29,816 bases of DNA, from NCBI GenBank assembly GCA_026260175.1, contig JAKCWW010007254.1, positions 1-29,816 on the forward strand, given 5' to 3'. The stretch's first letter is position 1, and every line of letters starts with the position of its first letter. The stretch is from Reticulitermes lucifugus. Its lineage: Eukaryota > Arthropoda > Insecta > Blattodea > Rhinotermitidae. Shown here piece after piece: positions 12,501 through 25,700 of this stretch. The notes beneath the pieces are model-generated. The model had not been told where the DNA came from. It searched no databases and saw only the letters and a list, made by a program, of their open reading frames with translations. A program made the position numbers and the translations under genes.

Positions 12501-15500
12501 GGGGTGGGTGTCCATATGAGTGGTCTCATCCAGTTGCTTAATAAAATTAATCTGTGTGATTAATACATGTGCTTTTTTGTTCCATTTGGAAAATATTTTT
12601 GCAGTATTAACTTCCTAGTAGAGTGGGCTGATGTAGTTACCAAACTAGGAAACTTAACTGATGGTATCCCACAAAATGTCTCCCAAATATCAGATGGTTA
12701 TTTACTGTCTTATTTTGAGTGAAAAATGTTATATGAATATAGGTTGTGATCTCAGTCATGTGTAATTGCATCGTCTTGAAGCAGCTTGATACTTGAAATG
12801 TCCTCTTGTGTTGGCTAATTGCGTCTTGAAGCAGCTTGATACTTGAAGTGTCCTCTTGTGTTGGCTAATTGCAACATCTTGAAGCAGCTTGATACTTAAA
12901 ATGTCCTCTTGTGTTAGTTATGTGCAAGTAAGCTTATTTTAAAACTGCATGAGTTGCTTTCCGTATGCTTTCGTGATTGTTCCACGTGAGAGCAACGCCA
13001 TCCGTTATGTGCCATAAAAGTTTATTCCATGATTGCCATTTCTTCTGGTACACCAACTCCTTCTTTTGTCCACACAAGTAAAAAATCAGTAAGTGTCTCG
13101 TTTGGCAAACAGGGTTACCAGGTATGTGGATCTCATGGCCAGTCCAGCCAGCGAGTTCCATACCACTGACTCAACTACTGTGTGGCTTGTCAACCAAAGT
13201 GATGTGTTGCAGCAGCATATTTAATCTGACCTGAGTGGAACACTTTCTGAAAGATGTGGCAGCTTCTTTAGGATGCACATATTAGTCTGCTGTTATACAT
13301 CCCTTACAATCAAATGGGCCAAACAGTTGAGCATTGGTAGGACCACCACAGATTTACCAAAAAGTGATGTTGGAAGTTTCTTGCAGCAGAATGGTGTGGA
13401 TTCATGGAGGACCCTACATGATGTTGCAGTAGTTGCTGTTCCATATCACATAAACAGGGCCTAATGACAAAACAATATATTGAACAATCCAGCAACAGAA
13501 ATGTACGAGAGCTGTGTAATCCTTGAGTAGGATTGCTAACACATGTTGGTGCTGGTACAGATACAGACTGTTATGATATGCGTTTCATCACACATGCATG
13601 TATGCTGTGTGCATTTGATCTACAGTTCACTGAACACTTGCTCTCAGGCTTCATTGGACCCTTCTCACAGTATCTGTTCTTTGTCATGCTCATGTTACAT
13701 TATACCACACTGCCCAGTACCTGTGATGAGTGGTCCCATATCTGGTAACTGGTAATACGTGTTGCTAATTACCACTCTTCTTGGGTGTAAGTTGTTGGGA
13801 AACCGATGCCTGTATTCTTCAGTTGCTGCCCATGCAGTCCCTTCACAGCATCTGTAAACAAAATTAATGTCTGCAAATTGTTGTCTGTGAACTGTGTGTT
13901 TATTGTTGCTCATAACGTGGACATTTCTCATGAACAAATAACCTTTTCTCCATGGTGACTGAACACATTCTACCTGCCAACCAGTTTGTATGTATGAATG
14001 GCGTGGCTGACTCCACTGCCTCAGCACTGGTGGAGGCACTTTTTTGGAACAGGCAGTAAGCATGTAATAATGTTAGGGTTGTTGACCTATGTTGATACAA
14101 TATTTTTCCCAAAAAAAAAAATGTAATAATAATACTAATAATAATAAATAAGCAGTGTTTAACTGCCCAAGGTTAGGTGTGTTTCCTGGAATACACTGTA
14201 GAATAATTAAGCATTTTAAATCAGGTATATTGAAGATAAAATAAAGGTATATGGCACTTTTGCTACAGGATTTTATCTGCATAAAAAACCAGACATTTGG
14301 TATAAGTGAAATGGTGGGTGTCTGCTGTCTGCCTCCTGATCACCAAGCAGGATTGTTTATGGATGGAAACTTCTAACAAAATGTGTCGGCAAAATTGCTG
14401 TACAACCATGTAATAATATTTGCAATAATCCTCCTTTTTATTATAGCAACCAGTTCCCTTTATGATGCAAAAACAGTATGACCATCTCATACAGAATTGT
14501 AGTCACTACTGCAGTAAATGTGAAGCTTCTGTTTTAAACAGTTGATATCCTATCATAGTTTTGGCAGCCATTCAGTTTCTCATGTTTTCCCTCAGCAAAG
14601 ATGTTTTTGGGAAAGTCACCACTGTTTATTGTCATAAACTGTTGATGCACAGTGAAATTACATGTCTTTACTAATAAGAACAGTTGTTTGTTTTATTGTG
14701 GGTCTAATCTAGAAGTTTTCAAATACATTTTACACTTTTAAAGCTAATGTCCATGATATTATTTAATACAGAGGCTTTTGCATTTATTTTACTTTGTGTA
14801 TCCGACATTATATTGTAATGAACTGTGCTGAGCATCTTATGTTGTTGCTTATTACGTTCCAGAGCTGGAAATTAATGTTTGGATATTATATCTTATTCCT
14901 TACATGATACTCTCAGTGTACCTTCATCAGTTCAGTGTGCATGCCACAGATGCTTCCACAGTGAAACATCTTTGCCAGCTGTGTGATGCATGTCAGCACT
15001 GTTTCTGTGTACTTATATTAGGTGGTGGAAGCAGCTGTGTATGTTTTGTGTCTTTACAGTACTTCACTAGTGATGGTTCAGGAATTTGAAGGCTTGGGAA
15101 GCAATTTCTATAAGTACAAATAAATGTATGCAGAAAACTTACATGCTGCCAGTAGCTGCCATGGTTTACCCACTGAGTGTAAATGGCAGGAACACATAAA
15201 CTGCTGTACTAACAGACTGTGTTGTAAACATTTGAACCTGTATCATACAGGAGCAGGTACTTTTAAATCCCCTGGCAGGTGTTCAGGTTTTACTCCAGGA
15301 TTGTACTTAGTAATGGTATTGGTGTGGAAGAAGTGTATATTTTTTATATGGTCCTACATAATTATTCTAGTATAACATATAAGAAAGACAATACACTACC
15401 ATATCATATAGTGTTATTTTTACTATTACAACAATTTTGTTTCCAGTAATTTTGTTAGAATTCTAAAATAAAACAAAATATTATACAGCCACTTTGGAAT

Positions 15501-18500
15501 TTGTCCACTTAAATGTCAGGAAGTATGAAAGATCTCTAGAGGTGTATCTAGATATGAAAACTTGGATTTCTTACAGGTCAGCTTTACACTTTGAGGACTA
15601 ACATTTTGTAGCTGTTAATTTTGTATTTGTGAACACATGATACCACAAGTGTTTTCCTGCAGCAGGCCAAATATTGATGTGTTAGTGCCAAGTGTGGGCA
15701 TTTGCTGGCTTGTGAATTCAGTCTTCTGCTTCAGCTGAATTGAGGATGAAGCTACCTTGGCCAGTTTCCAACAAATTCTGAATTTTAAGTCACACAGTAC
15801 TGTACTGGTCTGTTTTACTACCACAGGATGACTGAATTATGTAGCTATTCAGTACAGTTAGGTCCCTTATACTGTCCTTATGAGACTCTTCACTGTCACA
15901 TGTAGCTGACATCACCAGTGTTACAGTTTGTCAGTTCTTCCCAGAGTAATTACTCATGCCATCAGTATAACCAGGCTTGTTATACTGTTAGTAAATTTTT
16001 ATACCAATGACATGTGTTTCTTAGAAGTGTATTTCTTAGAAATAACTACCTTTGAAGAGCACAATAATTTTTTTTTCAGTTAAATGATAATACTGATTGT
16101 AAAATTTAACCTAGGCATAATTCAGTTTATCAGGAAGAGATCTGATTTTCTGATATCTCGTAGTTTTTGCTGTTTTTGTTAGGCTGATTGGTATTGTCAC
16201 AGAAACGTAGAGATCTCAGTGTATGAAACGTTGGTCTTGGTTTGTTGTGTTACTGTAAAAGGATGATTTTATATGTATTATGGATAACAGTCCATAGAAT
16301 TGTTGTCTCTTTGATTTTTTTAATGGAACATTATCTGAATATTCTCATATGAACAGCTTTGTTGTCCAGTCTAGGAAAAATTCTGAAGCCTTCATAAACT
16401 TCATACTACCATACTTTTGTTTGCACTGTATAATTCCTTGTTTCCTCCTAATTTCATGTTTGTCATTGTGCCATAGTTTAGTGATAATAATACATTCTCT
16501 TTATGTACCATTTCGGTAGCTAGTAAGTTATTTATTTCTGTATATTCATATCAACCATCCATATTACATCTTTGTGTTCACAAAATGTATAACTTACTGA
16601 TAGATGGTATGAGACATGCTCATTGTACTTCTTTATGTTCTTTGTGTGAAGAATGATCAGACTGTAGACTTAGCTGTTACACTTTCCATCAATTAACTAA
16701 CTAGGACCTGTCTTTTAACAGCTGCCCCGCTGGCCCAGTCCCCCAGCATGAGTTCCCCTGCATCCCCCCAAGGCTATCACACCCCTATCGATGATGACGA
16801 GGAAGAAGGCGACCTCCCTCCCCTCACACCACGTGGGGCAGGCTCACTGCTGCAAGCACCAACACCCAGTTCTGCCATAATGACAGTGTCATTGGATGGC
16901 TACCTGGAGCCACAGCGCATGTCATTTAGCTCACCCCCCACCTCCGAGCTGATACCCCGTGCGCCCTCGCTTGATATGGACAGCTTCCCTGTGTTCTCCC
17001 CACCACCATATGGTGCCGTGGTGGGGCATGGCACAACTGGTAGCAGTTTGGGTGGCAGGCATCAGCGTCAGTCATCCATTGGTCCCCCCTGGATGCATCC
17101 GCTCGCCACCCCACGTCCCTCTGTCTCACTGTCATCGCCGCGGTCCCATCACACATGTAATGAGATCTCACCTTGCTTGCATCATACTGGCACCACTCTC
17201 ACTGCATTCTGGCCACCAACTGACTCTTGTAGTTTCATTGTTATTTCCTAGCGTAATGATACTTTAGCTGTCGTTCATGTTCTGTGGCCTTCTTGTACAT
17301 AAGTGTTGCAGTATAAAACTACCAGACCAGACCAACAGAACACTCATTGCAGGTTCACTTGTACAGAACCCAATCCCTCACTGATTGCGTTTGATGGACT
17401 GAAAGTTACATGTATTTTCTTATCAGAATTTGTCTATTATCTTGCACATTAGGTCTTCAACCTGTTGGAAAACATCACTACTTTTACTGATGTTTTCTTT
17501 TTATCTTCATTCTTGGAACAGCCATAAGCATTGAGGCTGTCTTACTTTATTTTTTACTATAATACATTAGGTTAATACTGTATATTAGTTCTTAAGTTGG
17601 ATTTTTTGTTTGTTTATATATTATTTTATTTTGTTGTGTTGTTGAACCTGGCTTTTTTTTTATTTTTGGTTCATGGTTTTCAGCATCACGTGGGTCTGTA
17701 CATCGACGTCCAAGAACAAATCGTGATGGTAATTCACTCCTGCTGATATGCTTTGCTCAGAAATGAGTCAGCTTTGGTGGAAGGCTCATGAATCATGCCT
17801 TTGAAGAACCATTTTCTTAACTTAGTTGTTGGCATAGTGTTTCATGTGAATCATTTATTTTAACAAGGTCTCCTTCTTACTTGCTAATTTTAAAAAGTGT
17901 GAGAACGTAGTATTGCCGGTATTAACTAATTACTTAAATTCTTCGCAAAATATAAGTTACAAGGTTATAAAATAATTTTCCTTTTTTTTAGTTTATTTTC
18001 TTTTAAATAATATGTTGAGAAATATCGAAACTGAATTTGCAGTTTGAGATGTTAAACAGAATATACAACATGAACAAATATGTTTTGTTGGCTTTGTCAT
18101 TCTGTCCACCTATGTGTTTAGATGCACCATGAATGGATTCCAAAGAGATGTTATAATTCAGACTCTTCTTAAAATTACATCTTTGAACATTTAGAGCCCA
18201 ATCAGGATTTTACTGAAATTTTTAGTTACATGTTAGTGACCAATGGGTAGATAAACAAAACTTTACTTGGTAAGACATTTTTAGAATATGTGCATGGCTA
18301 TAATACATGTGCCACTAAGGTCTTCAGTGAAAACTAGATAAGTATTCTTTGTCACAGGCACTTCTTTAGGCTGTTTTCAACATACAAGATACAGTAATTT
18401 GTGCTGTATGACTGGTGTTCACTTCCCAATTTGATATTGTATGATATAGTATGTGTTACACACAAATTAAGTTGATGTAAGCTTATGTTTTGATCAAGCC

Positions 18501-19750
18501 AGTGATGTTCTGACCTACTTTCAAAACAGAATCTCTTTTCCTTTCAGGCTGAAACTCTTACAAGTTTTATACAAATTATATGAATAAATTGCCAACATAC
18601 ACAAAATATTTGTACTTCATGTGTCTGCCATAATTTTCAAAAATGTCTTAGTTACATTACACATGTACAAGTGACCTGTTGACATATTTCTCAAACATGG
18701 ATTGTTACAGTATACTAATATTGTTTTTTTATTCAGCTGATTACAGTGCATGATTTTGTAACACTGCTTTAGATTTTGCATTTACATTTTCATTTTCCTC
18801 GTCAGTTTCTTAGTTTCCAGGGCATGCCATCACCAACTGCTGTGTTAACATGTTGCCTACCCTTTATTATGGTAAAGACAGCAATTTAATGTATGTAACA
18901 TATATGCTGAAGTGAGATGTAGCTGAATTTGGGGGTTGAGATATTTACATATGCAGCATTGCATTAAGGTTGTTGTAGTTACCCTCAAAAGGCACAACAG
19001 ACTTGCTTCAGTAAACACTGTGCCACAGTTTTTACTGAAGCAAGTCTGTTGTGCCTGTTGAGGGTAACTACAACATTTTTGCTTTGAAAAATCAGCTGTA
19101 TTGGTAATACAGCATCCTAATACTGACATCTTTGATTGTATCTGCATGAAAGAATCCTAAGCATTCTGTCAATAAGCTGTGGGAAGCCCTGCTTAATAGT
19201 TCATTGTACTGTACTTGTTTGCATGCATTTACTGGACTTTTCCCTCAGAACTCTATACTGGGTTTCTTTGAAACACAGTTTGAGAACCACAGGCATGAAG
19301 TCTAATGCCTCAACCAAATTTTTGCCAAATCATCGTTTGCTTCATTCTGTACATTTTGTATCTAAAATAATGCTTGTAAAACTACACATTTTCAACATTC
19401 TGTGTGACCGAGACTCATAAGGTGTGTTTTAAATTACATTCTTCAGTTATGAACGAATGTAGATCTGATATATTTGCCTTCTTTGTGTTTATATGGCAGT
19501 AGCCGGTAGCTGCACATCTGTGAAACCCCTTAATCAGCTGTTGGCAGTTTTAAGTTTGGCAGGTGGTATTAACTGTGTGTCTATTAAGACATGCTACATT
19601 AAATATTAATGTTGTGATGTAGGGATTAACACTCTGCTCCATACTCAGGAGGTCCCAGATTTCATGGTTTAGTCCATAGACTGCCTGTCCTATCATGATT
19701 TTCTTCATCAGTTAGATAAATAAATATATACTAAATAATTAACCAGAATC

Positions 19751-19793
<43 letters not shown>

Positions 19794-22700
19794 GTCTGCC
19801 CTTTCTGGGCAAAGAAACTCTAATGTTCTATCTATTGCTCTTTGATATGAAATTTTTGTTTCATCCTCTTAAGTGCACAATAAAATTTTTAAAACACTGA
19901 ATACCCATCAAATAGTGTAAATAGAGCATCATAGGAAAGCAGTATTGCTGTGTGTTCTAGACTTTTTTTTTTTTTGTAGAAGTGGTTGACACAGTGCCAG
20001 TTATAACATGTGTTCCAATGCTGCTTTTAGCTTCTGTCTCATGCTCTTGTAACTGAGAATTTAATTTGGTTTTTGGAAGGAACAGACAAACAGAAACAAA
20101 CACTGCCCTACTTTGTATTAATGATATAATGCTTTGTTATGTCAACTGTTTCTCATGGTGAGTGTGGTGGCTGTTCTTGTGAAAATATGATGTACCAAGC
20201 CGTACATATATCAGTGTAACATAAATAATTCCAAACTTGTTTTCTAACTTTTGACGACTTTTTGTGTCAGTAATTACACATGGTGTGTGTGCCTAACTTT
20301 AATCTTATATTTGCAGAATGTGTCCAGTGGTTGTGTGTTCTGGAGCTGAATATCAGATCTTAATTACCCTTTGTACTAACAAGACATTTTTCTAGCAGTA
20401 TGCAGTGGCTTATAATACCAGCACCCTTTTTTTTTCATAAATAACAGTAGGAGTTTAATACTAGTCGTCGTCGTCGTCGTCATCATCATCATCGTTTTTC
20501 ATATCACCACCACCACCACCACCACCACCTCTTGCAAAACCTACCAAAATGTACATTAATTTTTTATGATAGGGATTTTTGTTGTAAATTTTCTAAAAAT
20601 AAATACTTTGAAAGTTTGTTTCTGTCAAAGAAAGCTTACAATGTCTATTGTGTTACAGAAATGGTCTGGAACAGTTGCCATTCCTATTAACTTTTCTTTT
20701 AATGAGGAAACCTTTGTAGTGTGGTCAGGATTGAACTTGCTGATCAGGCATACATAGATATTGTTTCCATAAACTCGGGATTGTTTGATTGTTTTCATAT
20801 TTTAAACTTGATTTTGTTTTATTTTACCCTATATGTTACAGTTTATTAACTTCTTCATTTACTTTCTACTTCCATTATTCATAAGTACTGCATTTTATTT
20901 GGGATGTCCTTTTACATCGACATGGCAGTTGAAGAAACTATAATTTGATTGTATTTTACTCTGGCTTGGTATATCATATGGTTTTTTAAACTCTTTTGTA
21001 CATATTCATGTAGTGTATAAACTTTCTGCTTAATAACTAGGTCTGATCCTTTATTTAACATTTACCAGTGCTGCTATACATACATTTGAGGCTTAATTTG
21101 CTTTGCCTCAAGGGGCTGCTTCACAAAACTGGTCTTAAAATGTGTTTGGTATGGTAACCACCATGTAAGGTTGTGTGAGACCTGTATTGTGTATGTTTAT
21201 GTGTCTTTTTACATTGTACAGTTTTCTACTGGGTTCTGAATTCTAGAAATACGTGCATACAGAATTTTACAATATATATCCAGCACTCCTTTGTTTTGCT
21301 CTGACTCATTTAATGCTGGATTTAATTTTATAATAGAAAGGATGAGCTGCAAGTTAATGGTTACAAATTACAGTGCAGAGAAATATTAGGCCTGTAGGCT
21401 GTTGGCATTATCATGTGAATGAACTGTGCTAAGAATGGAATTACTAGAATAGGCAAGGATGAATAAGGCAGATGGAAATTCAGTTTTCACTCATACAAAC
21501 TTCAGAACAAAATTGAGCCTAACCCAACCTAAACTAAAGTGATGCATGTAATGCCACCAAACCTGTTTTTTCATTCATAAAGTGTTGGTCTTTCTTTTGA
21601 CTTAAAGCTTCTTTTTGGGAAAAGATGTATTCCTTTTATATATACAGTGGGTTATATGGTTCTGTTAGGCCCAATATAAAGCTTCTATTGGATGGTCTTG
21701 CACAATCAAAGGCCACCATTTCGTTATGTGACCCACGTTGGTTACACTGTTGCATTATATTGATCTCATTGGATTAGTGTGATTCTTGTTGTTACACAAA
21801 AATGCCATATGAATTTTGTATTGTAAGGTGACCCACAGTAAATGTGCCTTGTTGACAATGGACTCCAAATTTACAGGCCTGTATCAAAATTATCCAAAAC
21901 TTCACATCCCTAAGTACAGTTCAGTTTTGTGCAGGGTTCTTTCCAGTGAAACATGAACTAATATAACCAGTTTGAAAGGATAGGCTGGTCCCCCCCCCCC
22001 NGGCCCCTGATGAAAATTATTTGTAGATATGTTAAGGCAGATGATACTTTTAGAAGTGCAGTTGCTCACTACTTCATCTGAACATTCTCACATAATCCCC
22101 AGTGGCCTCAGCATATGCATTCCTTTTCAGTTGTATTATTTATGTAGTTGACAGTGTAGGAAATTGGTATATGTAGCTAGTGAATTCCTGGTTAATGTTG
22201 AAGTTTGGAATGTTCATATAAAATTATTGGTTAATTAAAAAATAAGTTTCAGTCATTGTATCCCATTTATCGGTATATTAACCATATCAAATACTATTTA
22301 TGTTCTCAAATTGTTTGTGGTATTTGAAGGTGATTCAATGGTCTGAATGCATCAAATTAAATTTGTGTTGTTTTCTTGCTGTTCAAAGTGGACCTGGTGG
22401 CCAAATGATTAAGTTAGTGTCATCAAGATGGCATGGAAGTGTCTTGGATTCTTCCATGTACTGTCAACTTCCCTAACTGTAAATAAAATAAAAGACCTGT
22501 GAATCTGGGTTTACCAGACCTTCATGTGGTTCATATGCCATGTTAAGCCAGCAGCCCCCTTGACAAACCACCACCACCACTGCCACCCTATCACTGGAGA
22601 CATCATATGGGAACTTTGCTAAAAATTTGATTCCTGCCTTCTTCCTTGCCAAATAGATCAAGGCCAAGATAGTCACAGAATATTCCTGGAGGCAGTAGCC

Positions 22701-25700
22701 ACACCTAACAGCAGCAACATACTTTAAAATACAGTTTAAAATCAAGTTTCAGCCTGCTGTGTACATTGACTCTGTCTGTGATTTCCTATAGACATACTGC
22801 TGCAGTTACATTACCATTCTTCATTTTGTGTTAATGGTTGTAGGGTCACAGCAGGATGACTAGAATGCCATAATCTGTACTGTATCTCTTATGGAAGTTA
22901 CATTTTTGGAAATTGCTCAACCTTTTCAGGACTAATTTAGGTTATAATCATAACTTCAAAAATTTACATGTGGCATAACTATTATAGCATGTGTACCTCT
23001 CTACAGGACCTAGCAACAGTGTTAAAATTCAAGTGCAATTATTGTTACACTAGAATGTAGCTTTTTTGCAAGGATATTGCGAAAACACAGTCTATCTGGA
23101 GCACCAGATTTCCTTTTCTGGCACATGGAATTTATAACAGGAAGTGTAATTTCATTCTCCTAACCTGTGTATGGGTCCAGCACGTGGGAGGAATTGCATG
23201 AAGTGGGCAAGTCAGGACCTTGCTCATACACAGAACAGTGACACAAATGCTCATGCACGTAGGAATTCAGTGATTCTTGAATATGTATGTGCATACAGAT
23301 GGACAGAGCAATTTTAAAAGGTGCTCCACAGGGATATGAACGCACCTACAAACGTGAATATTTTGTAACTAATTATGTCTTTGTAAATATGTATGTGCGT
23401 GGAATCATGCTGGCCTACTGACTTTGTATTATATTTATTGAACACTTTGCGTGTATGTGCATGTGTGTGTGTGTGAATGTGTGCATGCATGCGTGCTTCT
23501 GTTGATTGGTGGTGAAGAACGTGATAATAGAATTGCATGACAGTTAATTACTAGTATGTATGAAGGAATATAAAACATAATTTTATATTAAGAATCACTG
23601 ATTTCACATATGTTATGTTACCAGACCATATAAAATCTAGTGCAGATTTTGAAAATTATGGATTGATTTTATTTCTAGACTGTGTGGTGTTGAGTGTTAG
23701 TTAGTAAAAGAATATTATCTTTTGTTTTTCCATTTCCAGTGTTAGTACATCATGACTTATTGGGTGGAATTTTTAACAGATGGTGACGGGAGGCCGTAAT
23801 TTCACTTGCATTATCGAATGTAGAAGCTTTTCAGAGAAAAAGAGACCAGTGGTTCTTAATGAGATACTGCATTCATAGCATGGATAGGATTTATTGATAA
23901 AACAGGGTGCTCAGATGTGGTTGTTGCCTTGTCTTACAACGTGATATTGCAGTGCTTATCATTCTTTAATGGTTGCAAAATGAAGAGAAAGAAATTTAAA
24001 GCATTTTGTATTTTACCGTGGTGGTTGTCAGATAATGTTATGATTTTAACAGGTTGAAATTCTGTTTGGTGTAATATATAGTCTGCAAGAAACTGCATAA
24101 TTTCTGGAGCACCTGAATTCTGTTTGGGAAATATTGGAGCTAGTTTAAAAATGTTGTGACCTGGATTGTTTGGAAATAGGCTCAAAAAAATCGTACATGA
24201 CCTCTTTGATCAGTCATGTCACTTGACTGAATGACTGGCAGATGAGTGTATGATAGACTGAAAATTTTATTTTTAATGTTGAATACAGGAATGACTTTTA
24301 TCTTGATGTCAGATTATAAGGAAATATAAAGTAATTTTAAAATGACTTTCAGGTCACACTAAAACATTTTTCAGTGTATTGTAAATTCTGTAAAGGTGAT
24401 AGGGATCTTAACTTCACACCAATGCACTGTAAAATTATTAATCATAGATGAACTATGTGTGAACCTCGTTGAAATAGTGTTCTCACTTCTAGTTTCTGGA
24501 TGTTTTCAGCCATTCGCTCTGGTGACTATTACATGTTTGACGATCTGGAAGATGATATGCTGGAAGAGAAGGATGAAATGTCGTCAGACGAAGAAGGTGG
24601 CAAACATGATGGTGAGAGGCGGGTTACACTGAGCAAGGTAAACAGCTTTCTTAGGGATGTTTTGGTTGAAAACAGAAGGTCTGTCTGTGGAACAAGAGTT
24701 GTATGAATTAATCTGCATCGGTGGTTTCCAAACCTCATTACTTTTGTACTTCTTACTGCAGGGATCAAAATATATGACTCTTTATCTAAAATTGCATCGT
24801 TGTACCTCTGTTTATTTTTTCGTTTATTTATATTTAACATTTCTGCCTGATACAGTCTTCTAACAAATAATTTATTTTCTAGAAGGGAAAGAAGCTGATT
24901 TAACTATACATCTCAAGAGTACAGTTGAAACGGAATATAAAAAGTAGTGTTGTTATGAAACAAATACAGCACTATTTAGAGCATCTGTCTTTTTTTATTT
25001 TTTATCATAAGCCACAGTTTGGGAACGTTTATTCCACAGTACAAAGTATGACATATGGTATACCTCAATTTTCGTAATAATGTTGTGAATAATTTAATAT
25101 TTTCTGTAACTGTCTCTCTCTTAATGTCACCAACCTTTCACCATTCTCTCTGCCACACATAATCGTGTGTCTAGAATTACAAATCTCAACTTACTGTCTT
25201 AATTACACACTGCAACTTTCCCCTGAATACCTGTATAACTACATATAGTGCAAAATAATCAAGTAAAATTATGTCCTTTGTAATACCTCCAGTTATGAGA
25301 TTTTGACCTATCTGGTCCCTACCTGCATGACAAGAGAGAAGGAACTCAATTCTGTAGTGGAAATTCTCACAAGACAGGATTCTGATTACTCCCAGTGATA
25401 AGCTGAAGATGTCACACATGTCTTTTGATACATACACACTCACTCACAACTTTATAAACTATCATTTGGACGTGATTTAACACTGTACACTGGAAACCTC
25501 AAATATTGGTAGAGGATAAGTTTGGATGTAGTGCTGTCATGTCTGCTGAAGTGTTATGGCCTTACCAGTTCCTGGACACAGCTTTCAAGACTGATATGGA
25601 ACAGGCAGCAGAATTGGCTCTTACAAAGGGTACAACAAGGGAAGATGTTGGTGATGATGGTCGACGGTCTTCTGTCAAACTGACACGAAACAAATCATCC

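Larger units (their letters stand above)
11699..16721 (+). other. 5.0-kb Piezo intron with repeats and transposase relic
   Basis: Contains a 9-10 base C run at about 12052-12061, the truncated SINE A copy 3 (12398-12510), a 50-53 bp tandem repeat (12763-12922), a degraded transposase (about 12930-13880, - strand) and A and TAA runs (14111-14151). From about 14150 to 16721 I see only A+T-rich sequence without identifiable features. Confidence 0.65.
17729..24509 (+). other. 6.8-kb Piezo intron
   Basis: The longest intron in the window. It holds a near-perfect inverted repeat (18972-19074), two tRNA-like degenerate SINE heads (about 19612-19680 and 22388-22456), TAA, compound trinucleotide and TG microsatellites, and an ambiguous base at 22001. 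No further Piezo exon was seen, although a short undetected cassette exon cannot be excluded. Confidence 0.6.

Noticed and set aside
12775-12922. CRISPR-like array
   Set aside because: Only three 50-53 bp units that are near-identical over almost all their length, in animal intronic DNA; this is a minisatellite.
17157-17251. Extension of the Pro-rich exon to the in-frame stop at 17249
   Set aside because: It would truncate Piezo before its pore; the GT at 17157 joins in phase to 17684. A rare read-through isoform cannot be excluded.
18972-19074. Conventional miRNA precursor
   Set aside because: Pairing is nearly perfect to the centre with no real loop, unlike a typical precursor; kept only as an unexplained hairpin.
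24657-24863. Short + strand open frame after exon n
   Set aside because: Intron sequence following the donor at 24638, with no family match.
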